This document shows positions 1 through 10,339 of a stretch of 64,000 nucleotides of DNA, in pieces. Origin of the DNA: Platycnemis pennipes (lineage: Eukaryota; Arthropoda; Insecta; Odonata; Platycnemididae); contig OW121853.1 of NCBI GenBank assembly GCA_933228895.1, positions 78,228,645-78,292,644 on the forward strand, in the 5' to 3' direction. The notes beneath the pieces are model-generated. The model was not told where the DNA came from and made no database searches. It was given only the letters and a program-made list of their open reading frames with translations. The translations under genes and the position numbers were made by a program. Numbering within the stretch: position 1 is the stretch's first letter; every line of letters begins with the position of its first letter.

Positions 1-48
1 CGCCCTCTGGCATAATGAGACACGGTGGCAAAACCATGGCCGGCCAGA

Positions 49-150
49 GAGAACATACATCTGCGCAGCACCCTGCAAACCACTGCGAGGGTGTTTGGCA
101 GGGAGGGACTAATGGCATCCAACTAAGAGGTAACATACAATACTACCACT
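49..150 (-). mobile_element. CR1-type LINE 3' end fragment
   Basis: Read on the minus strand this is the 3' terminus of the CR1-type LINE family that recurs through the window. It has the hairpin half-sites CCCTGC and GCAGGG around an ACACC core, diverged here. The segment CAACTAAGAGGTAA at 119-132 recurs in the copy at 39263-39365, which shows homology beyond the hairpin. No coding part is preserved. Confidence 0.6.
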
Positions 151-221
151 TTTTAAAAACACGCATACTTTGGCACACAGTATGGTTACATAGCGTAATA
201 GTTTACTAGCACACTATAACG

Positions 222-405
222 TTTGTTTATTTGTCGTGGACGCAAAAAACAGCGCAAATGGCCTTTTACATCGGGTACTTTAATCAAAAACCATGCCCAG
301 GGTGTTGAATATCCGACCCAAGCGGGACTCGAACCCGCGACCACAGGAATACTAGACGAGGAGTTCCCGTCGCGTTCATGCCCCATCGCCTCCAAACATG
401 GGCAG
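222..405 (-). mobile_element. tRNA-derived SINE, family C
   Basis: On the minus strand a tRNA-like T arm (GCGGGTTCGAGTCCCGC, stem GCGGG/CCCGC) is followed by a body containing GGATATTCA and GGCATGG, then an A-rich end with AATAAACAAA. The plus-strand copy at 29690-29865 has the same order: T arm, GGATTTTCAC, GGACATG, then repeated AATA. The acceptor stem of a true tRNA is absent, so this is a SINE head, not a tRNA gene. Confidence 0.55.
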
Positions 406-419
406 CAATAACCACTCAG

Positions 420-1635
420 TTGAGAAATTAGCGAAAAGGAAGTTCAGATAAAAACTTCTAGGCAAAATGAGGACTTTATTTACTAAGAACATCTTTGACC
501 TGTCGGGGAAAATAATGGAGGGAAATTAGGGCATACATTTCAAACAGGAAATAAAAGATTTTCAAAAAATAGCCGGGATAATACCAAGAGTCATGCGCAG
601 TCACGAACGAGGGGATGTAAGACCGACAGACGAGATTGCTGAGGAACAAAACAAGAGGCAAGTCCGTGCACCCCACCACGTCATTGCAAATTCAAAGTCC
701 GACCATTCTTACTCCATCCTCTGGCCCTCCCCCTCCACACCACCGTCTCAAAAAAAAATAAACTCCGATCCCACCACGCTCCACCAAGGCAAGTCAAATA
801 AATCCTCCTCCCAACCACCCCGTAACTTTCGCCTTCTCCTCCCCCAATGTCCGAAACGGGCATAAATACGAATATAAAGACCGCACGACCCGCGTCTACG
901 CCGCACCCTCACGCACGGACGACTTCCAATCCACGACACGGCCGAGCCTTTTGTCTGCGACATAGGTGGGTATATGAGCGTGTGTGGGGGGTTGAGATTG
1001 GCTGTCCGCCTCGGGATTTAAATGGAGGGACGAATGGGAACAGCGGATGAACGCAAGTGACATGGGGGACTGCTCCCGATCCGGATAGATCGGGCGCAGG
1101 TTGTTAAATGTCAGGGTCGCACGGATAGTTGGATACCCTCAGGGAGGGGGGGGACATGACTTACGCGGGGGAATGGGGGGGGGGGGGTTTAGGTAGCTTG
1201 GAATCAGGGGCACGGTATCCGATCTGATCAACCCGTCCATCTCCTTTCCCTACCCCCCATCATCCCTCCCTTTGTTCCGGCTCACGGGCCAAACAATGGA
1301 TGGGACGGAAGTTGGAATGTGCGTCGAGTCTGGTATGGGATTCTTTACATCTCGTCGGGATGCGCTAGTCATTTTGTTTTCGATCCAATGCACCCATGCC
1401 GCGGGCGTCATGCCCTCGATCGAGTTTGTTGTGGTGACTAGCGCGCCATCTACCCATCTGGATGTCCCAAGTTTGAACTCCCTGGTGGTGATATGTTTTC
1501 ATCGGTCCTAACTTGAGTGATGCTTGGAGGAAACTAAAAGGTCACCACTCAGAAGGTTAGGTGACTCTCCCGATTTCGTCGGGAGTCTTCCGTGCATGGA
1601 TAACAATTCCTTAAAGTCGCCCGCCTCCCGGGCTG
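420..1635. other. no gene recognised; C-rich and G-rich stretches
   Basis: No coding similarity is seen. About 690-1060 is rich in C on the plus strand, giving several short overlapping open frames that are proline- or arginine-rich and look like composition artefacts. About 1148-1190 holds runs of 7 to 12 G. The rest is unique sequence. Confidence 0.5.
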
Positions 1636-2556
1636 ATGCTATTTCCCTCCGATTTCCTCTTGCCTCCCTACTGTCTTTCCCAAGCTCACACCCTACTTTA
1701 CGCCGATGACTGCAAACTTTTCAAGAACATTCAAACACCCTCCAACTGCCATGGACTACAAGATGCCTTACGGCAGACATCAAATTGGTGCAATGTATGG
1801 AAGCTTAAGTTAAACCCAGATAAATGTAGCGTGATGTCCATTTCCCAAAAATAAGTTCACCCATCAATTTAATTACACTGTTTTTAATCCCTTTCTAACA
1901 CGTGTCTCAACATTTAAGAACTTCTCACAGACAATAAATTAAATTTTTCCCAACATATAAAAACCATAAAGTCTAAAGCAATGTTCCTCTTAGGCCTGCT
2001 CTATCGTTTCACTGAAGTTAGTTAAGTTTAAAATAGTTAAAAATAGATTACCACATTTTTGTAACATGTCCACCAATACTATTCTCTCCTCCCTCTCCAT
2101 CCCTAATCTTAGCACCCTTAGACTCACAGCAGACTTAAAACTAATTTATAATATTCTCAATTCCACCATCGACATCCCCGATTTGCTCTCCTTTGTCAAC
2201 TTCAAAGTTCCATCCCGCCCCACCCGTTCTTATCCTTTACGCCATATGCCCATTCCCAGACTTTCGATTACTAAACGTTCTCTTTTCTTCCGTCTCTCCT
2301 CTCTATTGAACTCCCTCCCACAACACATTGATGCGTCTGCACTCCCAGTTAAATCGTTCATAAGCCTTTCTATTTCACATCTGTCACCTGAATAGCCTTT
2401 CCCTACTTTTTTATTCTTGTTATTTCTAGTTTTTTTCTTGTATATGTCATCAAATTCATGTATTGTTATTTGGCCAACATAAAATGGCATCATTGCTGTA
2501 CGTGGTTAACTTTCTTTAAAATAAAAAGAAATAAAATAAAAAAATTAAAAAAAATT
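1636..2556 (+). mobile_element. Jockey/CR1-type LINE, RT C-terminal half, decayed
   Basis: The first block (frame to the stop at 1854) reads LLYADDCKLF, the catalytic YADD motif of reverse transcriptase palm motif C, then LQDALRQTSNWC and LKLNPDKC, typical of non-LTR RTs. About 1918-2020 continues in another frame with LLTDNKLNFSQHI and SKAMFLLGLLYR, the usual fdLGV..L.F..HI and skA..LG.. blocks. The frame at 2066-2395 gives DLKLIYNILNSTIDIPDLL and FKVPSRPTRS, the family's C-terminal domain. An A-rich end (2514-2556) marks the 3' terminus. Frameshifts and stops separate the blocks and the 5' part, including any endonuclease, is missing. It is a dead, 5'-truncated copy. Assignment to the Jockey superfamily is by motif style, not by alignment. 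Confidence 0.8.
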
Positions 2557-3352
2557 CACTAAGCAACACCTTCACCTAACCCGCTGAGTACCAGATAACG
2601 ATCAGATTAACTTGTGAAGCGATAATCCTAGAAAGGGAAGCAAAAACTGGTGAAGTAATACTCTGGTGATACAGAACGATCTTCGTAAAATTCAATCGAC
2701 TCGTCTCATCCATCTATGTCTGCGATTTCGTTGAGAATATTGTGACAAGCCTTTCAAAATTATATCTGAGGGTAGGCGTAGATACATGGTGATGACATTG
2801 CACATAAATGGCGTACGTGAATGAAGAGTACACATTGTATATTAGTCACACTTTATGTGAAATAGACTAAGAAATAGAGCGGATATAATCTATAGGATCC
2901 ATGAAAAACGAAATGGAGGTAGATGTAAAAAGGTGTTAACGATACCCTACGGAAAATATTAAGAAATATGTTCGATAAAAATACCCCAGCTGCGAGTCTT
3001 TCGGTGCGGAGTGAGGAGCATTTTGAGTGGCCAGACATGAACCCTGTGGGTGGAAAACCCCTTCCCGATGGTGATCAAGGAGTTGGCTGGACGTCTTACG
3101 AATGACATTGACAGATAGTACGCTTTCGCCGGGCTATGACCCACTTTGCGCCCTCTCTCGAAAAGTAGGCTAATGGTGGTGGTTAATGACGAGCCCCTTC
3201 TCGCATCCATCTCTTCCTCAGATTCCCAACTTTACCTATTTCTCGTCGACACTCCCTCGTTTTTACTCGCCCCGCGTTGTATCTTTCCTCAACAGCTGTG
3301 AACCTTCTTCGGCAATACTTTCAATACATGCCAAATAGTTCAACACTAACAC
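2557..3352. other. no feature recognised
   Basis: Unique-looking sequence between the LINE tail and the PLE. Open frames are short and carry no recognisable motif. Confidence 0.5.
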
Positions 3353-3443
3353 GTATGTTTGGTTTTTGGGTGTATCCCGCGTTCTATACCAGGTGTGACC
3401 CTGACGTTTCGTGGCCGTTGCTGGTCACCTTATCCAAGGGAAT
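3353..3443 (-). repeat. PLE terminal repeat, left, inverted
   Basis: Reverse complement of the right repeat at 4268-4358 with four or five differences over about 90 bp, including the run CCAGGTGTGACCCTGACG. Because the arms are nearly identical while the coding part is degraded, the pair can fold into a long cruciform. Confidence 0.85.
3399..3440 (-). ncRNA. hammerhead-like motif in left PLE repeat
   Basis: Minus-strand order: stem I CCCT (3440-3437), core TGGATAA (3436-3430), one unpaired G, stem II GTGACC/GGCCAC with loop AGCAAC (3428-3411), GAAA (3410-3407), a 2-bp stem III with C3406-G3405, cleavage-site TC (3404-3403), then AGGG closing stem I. The core differs from canonical CTGATGA at three of seven positions, so cleavage activity is uncertain. 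Architecture matches the minimal type I hammerheads reported in PLEs. Confidence 0.5.
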
Positions 3444-4229
3444 CCCTCTTCCACCAATCGGTACCTCAGGGCAAATTCACACCATCATCCCGCACAGCTT
3501 AATGCGGTACTCAACACCGTAATTCAGCGTTCCTGCAGAATTAGTGACGAGACCAACTTCCCGGCCGAAAGACAGAAAGTGGAAGCCATTCTACAGAAGA
3601 ACGGATATGACAAGAGATCCATCTCCAAAACATTTTTCAAAATCATGAACAAGAATGAGGACGGCCCAAAAGAAGAAAATTGGACTCCGGACGCAGACAA
3701 CCTTGCACCCAAGAGAGCCTTCCTTCCTTAAGTCCGAGGCATAACGGATAGAATAGGAAACATCCTCCGCAAGCATGACATCAAACCTGTGTTCAAGCCA
3801 CATTTAAAAATCAGAAACTGCCTGAGGAGTGTGAAGGATTCAACACCATTTCAAGTGGAAGGAGTGTATGAGATACCATGCAAAACTTGCGGGAAGAAAT
3901 ATATCGGCGAAACCGGACGCTCCGTTAAAACCCGCTTACAAGAACACGAGCGGGCTATTCGACTTGGACAACCCTTAAAATCAGCAGTAGCGGAACATGC
4001 AGCCTCGGGATACGCGATTGACCTCAAAGAAACAAAGATAATCGCCAAAGTGAAAAACTTCAAACCCCGGCTGATCCGCGAAGCTTTGGAAATAAGGAAA
4101 TGCCAGCAAAATTATAATAGGGACTGTGGCCTCCAAGTCAGCCACACATGGGACCCAGCTTTGACCCGAAATAAAAATACAATGACTACTCCTTCCACGC
4201 CTCCCCTTCCCATCATTTTCCCTCCCTGA
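3441..4229 (+). pseudogene. PLE RT C-terminus plus GIY-YIG nuclease
   Basis: One reading frame (codons in phase with 3441) runs to 4229 with a single in-frame TAA at 3729-3731. The N-terminal part reads TNRYLRANSHHHPAQ and KVEAILQKNGY, the conserved tail of the PLE reverse transcriptase where the new strand's primer grip region ends. After the stop the same frame continues with GITDRIGNILRKHDIKPVF and LRSVKD, then the GIY-YIG domain: GVYEIPCKTCGKKYIGETGR (the family's GVY...YIG signature), the catalytic-type arginine in the following TRLQEHE helix, and KSAVAEHA (the H-rich helix seen in PLE nucleases). In active PLEs this nuclease nicks the target for target-primed reverse transcription. The stop codon and the loss of the RT catalytic motifs make this a relic. 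There is no start codon that can be argued for. Confidence 0.85.
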
Positions 4230-4267
4230 ATCCCCTATATAAACTCCTCCATCTCGACAGACACCTC

Positions 4268-4358
4268 ATTCCCTTGGATAAAGTGACCAGCAACGGCCAC
4301 GAAACGTCAGGGTCACACCTGGTATAGAACGCGGCATACACCCGAAAAACAAACATAC
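4268..4358 (+). repeat. PLE terminal repeat, right
   Basis: Terminal repeat in the same orientation as the PLE coding strand, 39 bp after the end of the nuclease frame. It pairs with 3353-3443 as an inverted repeat. Outside the hammerhead-like part it carries GGTATAGAACGCGGCATACA, conserved in the left copy apart from one base. Confidence 0.85.
4271..4312 (+). ncRNA. hammerhead-like motif in right PLE repeat
   Basis: Stem I CCCT (4271-4274) pairs with AGGG (4309-4312). Core TGGATAA is 4275-4281, with an extra A at 4282. Stem II is GTGACC/GGCCAC (4283-4288, 4295-4300) with one A-C mismatch and loop AGCAAC. GAAA is 4301-4304, then C4305-G4306 and the TC of a GTC cleavage site at 4306-4308. Helix III has just two pairs and no loop, as in other PLE hammerheads, which are thought to act as dimers. 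Relative to CTGATGA the core has T for C3, G for T4 and A for G8. Confidence 0.5.
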
Positions 4359-5224
4359 ATCTATAATGGCCCGCGAGAGTTTTAATCAACAATACTAACA
4401 CGATAGTATACGGATAAACGAACTTTATCACCGCGGTAAGCACAGCTATGCATATTTTCAAGTGACGTTTATAGCTGTGAATTATGAATCAAAATGATTC
4501 CTAACATTCTTATAGCACATACAACATAACTATAACACATTTCATACCATGCAGGAAAAGGAAACATATTAATCCGAACATTGTCGATGTAAAATGGATC
4601 CAGCTTAATAATGATAAATTAAATCTAAAGTACTATAAGTGTTTTTTTTCTGAGGAAGATTAACATATTTTGAATTCTTACAATTAGACTCAAATCAGAA
4701 CAACCTCTATAACAATCAAAGTAAGTAAGGCAAAGAAAGACTTGTGGGCGTTCCATCTCTATTCTATCAGCCCTTCCAGTTTTCGTGGGCTTTCACCTTC
4801 AATATTTTTACCTCAAACCGAAACTATCCTTCGGCGAAAACGTATGCATGCAAGAATAAATGATTCGTAAAGGTAAGTGTAGTAACTTTTTTTACCTTTG
4901 AGCTAGTTACATATACTTTTACATTCAAACTAAATAGTCAAGCAAAACAAACCCGTGAAATAAAAGTCTTCTCCTTCTCGCTATCACTCGAAACGAAGGA
5001 GTTGAAAAAGGGTTAAATGAACAGTATAGCTTATTGGTTAGCATATTAATCCGGCAAAAAGCAAGCAAGAGGGAAGCAGCAAGTAACGAATCCCAGGTAA
5101 ATTTGTCTTTAAATCAGAATAAAGTCTTCTGGCAGCTGACAACATAGATTTGGAAGCAAGTATACCCCTTATTAGAACAAAAATCTAAAGCAATCTCCTT
5201 TATGGAAAAGGGGCAAATTGGACA
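4359..5224. other. AT-rich sequence, weak tRNA-like trace
   Basis: No coding region is recognised. At about 5030-5095 a stretch with GTATAGCTTATTGGTTAGCA and a later CGAATCCCAGG resembles a much decayed tRNA-like SINE head with an A-box-like and a B-box-like piece; this is weak. Confidence 0.35.
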
Positions 5225-5300
5225 AAAACATCAGCAGTAGAGACAAGGCTGGAAGCATTTGAATTTTGGTTTTGAGTAGGAATATCGGTAATGAAGGTAC
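5225..5300 (+). mobile_element. RTE-type LINE fragment, very short
   Basis: Reads TRLEAFEFWF, matching the RLEAFEMW block near the C-terminus of the RTE-type copies elsewhere in the window (11600, 44294, 55445). Only this block is visible. Confidence 0.4.
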
Positions 5301-6674
5301 GTAAATCAATATATCGTCGTATGTTAATACAGTGGGACAACCAAAAAAATGAGTTTAATTCTCAGGAAATTTAGCTCCGGAAATTTAGTCCTTTTGTTTT
5401 TTGTCTCTATAAATTTTAAACGGGACTCTAACGTTAATAGTAACAGAGCTCATCTGTCAACTATATTCCAAACCAATTTGGGAGAATTTTTCATTGCATG
5501 CGAGGATATAAGAACGAATGTTTTTTTTCATAATCTGAAGAGAAAATTAGCTCTAAGTGAGAGCATCCGATACTTTTTCTCTGTACAACTTTATCGGATA
5601 TTTTTAAGACATGGTTGTCGGATGAAAACAGACGCGGATGGAAAGATTGACAAAAGAATGACAGGTATTTGATCTATGACATGAGTAAAGGAGGATATTA
5701 AATGAATTATTTTAATATGAAGAAGTTTCCAATGGAAGAGGAATCGAGTGTGGAGCTGAGTCAAACCGAACTTACAATGTCTGTTGATGATGATGAGCTA
5801 AGTCATCGCTGCAACACCCGCGATAAAAAATAAGAAATCCAACCTTCATCCCTCGTTCCCAAATATTGCTCCCCTATCAGATCGAGAAGACATCGGCGTC
5901 TCCTTCGGGGGACTGGAAAAGGAAAAACCGCAAATCTTCACCAACCTCGGCTCGTCTCCTACGGACCCGTTGAGCCAACACCAACTTCCGACGCGAGGAG
6001 CTGGGGACGATATCACGACGAAAAATCAACCCCCGTGCTCACTTTACGAGAGCCCAGGAAGCCCTCGATCAGGCCACGCGAAGACTCCCGGAATACGCCT
6101 CTTCTCCCTCTCGGTCTCCCCTCCCAGCCGACTTCCCTCCATCGCCGAAGGGGGACCCGAATGATGGATCATTCCCGAAGACGCATAAAGCTCCCCAGTC
6201 GACCGACCAAACCACCGACCGCTTCCCTCCTCCTCCTCCCGCGCTTACGGGAACGGCGACAAAGCCCTCTTCTCGGTCCCTTCAAGAGAGGGCGAGTCGT
6301 CTCGTTTGGGGGCTCGACACGCAGAGCCCTGCCCAGGCCACCACTCCCGCGTCACGGCATTGTTGATTTGTGTGGGAAATGATCGCGGAACTTGGGAGGG
6401 TTGTGCAGGGACTGGCCCCGAAAGGTACGTTTTTCGGCGGTGCACGGACCGTCGGGAAGAGGAAAAAAAAGGCAGAAGGGACAACAAATCCGGTGTCGTA
6501 AGTCTTTCGCACAATCTCGTGGGGCAAACATATTGCTTTACGTGCATCGAGAAAAGACGTGAACAGTTGCAGTTATATCTGTTCTATGGGGGACGACTGA
6601 CAGCTCATTTGCGTCTTTTATGATAGGTTAAATAGATTCGGCACAGTTAAGACTTCTCCACGGAACAGAGGTAC
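5301..6674. other. no gene recognised; GC-rich patch
   Basis: An open frame at 5349-5672 (107 codons) has no family motif. About 5870-6480 is clearly more GC-rich than its surroundings and yields several overlapping frames of 60-115 codons rich in R, P and S on both strands; none resembles a known protein. Confidence 0.4.
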
Positions 6675-6712
6675 GGTGGTGAGAAACCCGGCGTTGGCAT
6701 TTGCCTGATCTT
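6675..6712 (-). mobile_element. SINE family A, 3' fragment
   Basis: The segment GTGAGAAACCCGGCGTTGGC with TTGCCTGATC matches the outer part of SINE family A (compare 53073-53100 and 33955-33985). It ends exactly where a LINE tail starts at 6713, consistent with truncation by that insertion. Confidence 0.5.
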
Positions 6713-6800
6713 CATCTGCATGTACGTAATACACTACAAGCCACCGCAAGGATGTGTGTCAGGGGGTGATATATCACCAGGCATGCATTATCAATCAGGA
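6713..6800 (-). mobile_element. CR1-type LINE 3' end fragment
   Basis: Minus-strand 3' terminus with the degenerate GATGTA-type tail at 6713-6728, hairpin region TACAAGCCACC...GGGGGTGATATATCACC. No coding part remains, although AT-rich sequence up to about 6950 may be diverged 3' untranslated sequence of the same copy. Confidence 0.65.
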
Positions 6801-6954
6801 AAAAACTTTAATATCAAGCTAAAAATATAATAACCCATTTATACACTATTTATATGAAATCAAAAGTCACAAAGGTACCATCTGGAGAAATAAGCATAAA
6901 TATGTTAAGCATGCAGTTATAAGACACAAGTAATGTTATCTATAAATGAAACTA

Positions 6955-7560
6955 AATTGGTAGTTGAAACAAAATTACGGTAATATATGGGATCCGTACG
7001 AGGAATGTATGATAAAGGAACTAGAGCGCGTGCAACAGAGATCCGCTAGATTTGTTAACGGCCGTTATGATAATAATTGTATTAGCGTTACGAGTTTAAT
7101 AGAAGAACTAGGATGGGAATTACTATCAGAATCGTGGTTAAAATTTACGTGAAAATTCGAAACAGATTTTTCACAGATGACGTTAGATATATATTAAGAA
7201 CCCCTGCGTATTATGCTAGGTTTGATCAGATTAACAAGATTAGAGAGATAGATTTTCGTACCGATAGATTTAAAATGCCATTTTTCCCGCGTACCATAAG
7301 AGAGCACAATAGGCAGCGTAGCAAAGGGATGGGTAGGTGAAATATAGTCTGAGTAGTCTGTAGTGCATGATGCACGTAATAACAACCAATAATCCCTTTC
7401 TTATTTTGTAGATACTAACCATATAGCTACATGTGACCCTATTATCTAGCATGTCTCCATATCCCAGTTGCATGTCAATAGTGCATGTCTGGTGATCTTC
7501 ACCCCCTGTCACACACCCTCGTGGTGACTCGCAGCGTATTTTGTAGTTGTCGAGTAGATG
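6955..7560 (+). mobile_element. CR1-type LINE, 3' fragment with RT C-terminus
   Basis: The frame from 6964 reads IWDPYEECMIKELERVQQRS and ARFVNGRYDNNCISVTSL, then after a stop and frame change RFFTDDVRYILRTPAYY and MPFFPRTIREHN (to about 7310). This is the C-terminal domain found after the RT in CR1/L2-type LINEs. The 3' untranslated part (7360-7545) aligns with 39945-40100 and ends in a hairpin and a decayed GTAGATG tail. The copy is 5'-truncated inside the domain and is head to head with the fragment at 6713. Confidence 0.8.
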
Positions 7561-7649
7561 AAAATTATGTAACAGCTACTACTAGTTAGTTATTTTTAGA
7601 AATAAATTAAATTATAACCTTAAATTTCCTAGCATTTATCGTAACAAAA

Positions 7650-7850
7650 GACGTCAGGGATTCCACGGTTTAACGTCCCATTAGACGGCGTAGTACTGAC
7701 TCAAAGTGCTGACCCTACAGCACGCAAGTACGGTGAGCGTGCCACTGAAAAATCTATGCTACTACCGGAATTCAAAACCGGGACGTCAGGACGGGAGGCA
7801 AGTACTCCAGCCGCCAGACCAACCCGATCCCCAAAGAAGGGAACAAAGGT
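7650..7850 (-). mobile_element. SINE family A, tRNA-headed
   Basis: One of about ten copies of a family marked on the plus strand by TTTAACGTCCCAT at 7668-7681. The tRNA-like promoter is on the minus strand at the right end: TTGGTCTGGCGGCTGGAGTA as an A-box region and TTTTGAATTCC as a mutated B box. The family therefore reads right to left here. The body between contains CCACTGAAAAATC, also seen at 53210-53225. Confidence 0.65.
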
Positions 7851-8149
7851 ACATATTACGGCGGATGTACGGGGAGAATATTTGTGTAATTACGCCAAAA
7901 TTGGTGATTAAGTACAAAATTATGATTTTCGGCACTTTCAGTCACATAAATAACGTTAATGCTCATTTTGAACGAGATATATACTTATTTCTAAAAATAG
8001 TACCACCTCTAAGAAAGAAGTCAAAAATATATTCCGGTAGTCTATGCTATTAATCAATTTCTTGATTCATGAGGGGTTTCTATGAAAATATTTACTTTCT
8101 ATCGCCTAAATGTTATTTTACGTTCACAGTATTTACTATCTCCACGGCA

Positions 8150-8295
8150 GAATTATTGAGCAGGGACGTAAATAAAATGCTACTGACAGGTCAAAAATTT
8201 GGCATGGCATTTTTTAGAGCAAAAACTTTAAGAAAAGAAGATGAAAACAGAATTAGGGATTTTGAAATGAAAATACGAAGAAGGCTGGGATAGGT
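8150..8295 (+). mobile_element. probable RTE-type LINE fragment
   Basis: The frame reads AKTLRKEDENRIRDFEMKIR, close to the block TWTLxKxDExRLEAFEMW that precedes the RTE-type C-terminal domain. The following sequence loses the frame. Short and diverged, so the call is tentative. Confidence 0.4.
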
Positions 8296-8299
8296 TAAG

Positions 8300-10260
8300 T
8301 AAGCAATGTGAGAGGACAACAGTTGTATCAAGAAGAGTATTTCAGTTCCGAGGCGTTATCTAGAAATGTGTTGCAATCTATTTTGGAGACACGTGCCTAC
8401 ATCATTTCCTTACATAACAACCCTCGACCATGAATCTCCTATAGAATAAAAAATATGATATTCGTTAAAAAAATGTTACACAATTGTTCAGATCTGTATA
8501 CAAAATCATATCCATTTCAAATAATTAAGAATGATATTAGTCAAACCGTGTGTTAGGTTTCATTACGAAATCTTGGGCATACTTTCAGGCCAGTCCGAAA
8601 GTCTCCACTGTTGAAAAATACCCGACAATTTGCCTTGAATAAAAACTGGGTATCTCTTAACCCTACACTTGAATCCACAAGCGTGAAAAAATCTTTTTTC
8701 CACGGTCGCTTACCGTTTAGAAAAAAAAACCGCTTAAGAGGCGCTGACAAATTGCTCCGAGCTATTTTCGAGCACATTGTGAGGAGTTCCGCTCACTCCT
8801 CACCATGTGTCAAGCATAGTCACCCTCACACGAAACAGCCTCATCGTAATATCACGTCCTCCCCCTAGAGATTCCCTTTAGCCCAAAAACTCTTCCGATT
8901 CCTACTTCAGAAATTACCTCTCTGTGATTCACACTGGATTACATTCTCTCCTCCCCCTTCCCGTGATCAATCCGGACGCTGGTTTGATTGATGAGTTAAG
9001 GCCTCGCATGAAACAGAGCCCAACGGATTGAAAGCGCTGTGTATTAGTATAGGATGGCCAATTAATTCCCCGCTAATACTCCGTCGTTTTTTGTTGATCA
9101 CCAGAAAGGGGAGGGTTGGGGCGTCCAAAGAGGCTTCATCCGGATCTATCACCAAATTTCTGATCAAATTGGCCCAAATTTCAACCGCTATGCTAGCAAG
9201 CAGCTGGCTTTGAAAATTTTAATAATATTCTTGGATGATGAAGATATAGAACCTATGTAAATGTTCACAGAGTTTACATAACTGGTACAAGATGTTTCGA
9301 TCGAAGAATCGAGTGGAAAGCTACGTCAAATCAATCTTAAAATTTTTGACTGGTGATATTTTGACGGAGCTAAATACGGGGTTAGTGTAACAGATACAAT
9401 CGGTATAACACGATCATCACAGGGAAAAATAAAAACTAATCTATCTTCAACTTTTCAAATCATTACCGTACAGGGCTATTATTACAATACGTGAATCATA
9501 TCATTTATATGCGTACGCCAATTCTGGAGATACTTTGGTCCAGCTAGAAACGGAAGAGAAACAGGTTTTTGTGTTACCTTTAAAAACGATCATTCCTCAA
9601 AGGATTCTTCGTGACGCACGAGGAAGTTTCAAGACGTATCCTTCAAAGGGAGGAACGAAAGCGAGTTTCGAGGTGAGTTTGAGGGATGGTGGACATAAAA
9701 AGGGTTGATGGCGAGGAAGAGAATAGAGTTTTAGGGCCTTTACACCCTCCTCTCCGTCTTTTTTTTATCGCTGTTCCCTTTCTCCCTCCTTCATGCAACT
9801 CCTACCCTGGATAAGAAAGAATTCTCGAAAGAGGCATTCGCAAAATATGTACGAAAAGAAACGATAAAGAGAATAGTACATTTGTATTTTTTAGTTTTAA
9901 TACGACATAAAATACATATAATTTGAAGGGGTAATAAAAGGTGATTGTGTAACGTAATATAATCGTGAAATTGAAAGGAAATATCATAAAATATGCCATT
10001 TATTTTTTATAGTTAAGTTGTTAGAGCGGCGGTAAAAGTCATTCTAAGGTCGTCATCTTGTGTAATTCAACTACAAACGTTTTTGAAGATATAATGTACC
10101 CATGTCTAAGGACTGAAGAACTCAGCCAACATTATTCATTATGGAACTTCCCGAATACGCAAATGGAATACAGCAAAGAAAAAGATATTTCCTAAAGTAA
10201 AAACTTCATTGAATAACAAAAAAATCCGAAATTCCAATTGCAAAATTTATTAGCACGACC
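8300..10260. other. no feature recognised
   Basis: Mostly AT-rich. The frames at 8553-8868 and 9028-9213 have no recognisable motif. About 9700-9800 is C/T-rich. The segments 10062-10130 and 10530-10610 share GTCTAAG..TGAAGAA.TCA.CCAACATT, a possible old repeat. Confidence 0.4.
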
Positions 10261-10283
10261 TAGGTTACGATGCTGTGCACCAC

Positions 10284-10316
10284 CTGATGATGCTGCACGG
10301 CAGCGAAACCTACGTC
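10284..10316 (+). ncRNA. hammerhead-like motif, canonical core
   Basis: CTGATGA (10284-10290), one extra T, stem II GCTGC/GCAGC with triloop ACG (10292-10304), GAAA (10305-10308), C10309 pairing G10314 around loop CTAC, and a GTC cleavage triplet (10314-10316). All invariant core bases are present. Stem I is poor: only two pairs (C10283-G10317, A10282-T10318). The flanks 10256-10267 and 10307-10318 can instead form an 11 of 12 bp hairpin. Reading: a relic of a PLE end or a look-alike. Confidence 0.4.
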
Positions 10317-10339
10317 GTATTAATTTTTGCAGGTGGATT

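Larger units (their letters stand above)
3353..4358 (+). mobile_element. Penelope-like element remnant with inverted ends
   Basis: A roughly 1-kb PLE derivative. The body codes for the last part of a PLE reverse transcriptase and a GIY-YIG nuclease. It is bounded by two copies of a 91-bp terminal repeat in opposite orientation (3353-3443 and 4268-4358), which differ at only about four or five positions. Each copy holds a hammerhead-like motif pointing outward from the element's minus or plus strand. PLEs are known to carry terminal repeats with hammerhead ribozymes and may have one repeat inverted, so the structure fits the family. The 5' two thirds of the RT are gone, so the copy is not autonomous. 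Confidence 0.85.
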
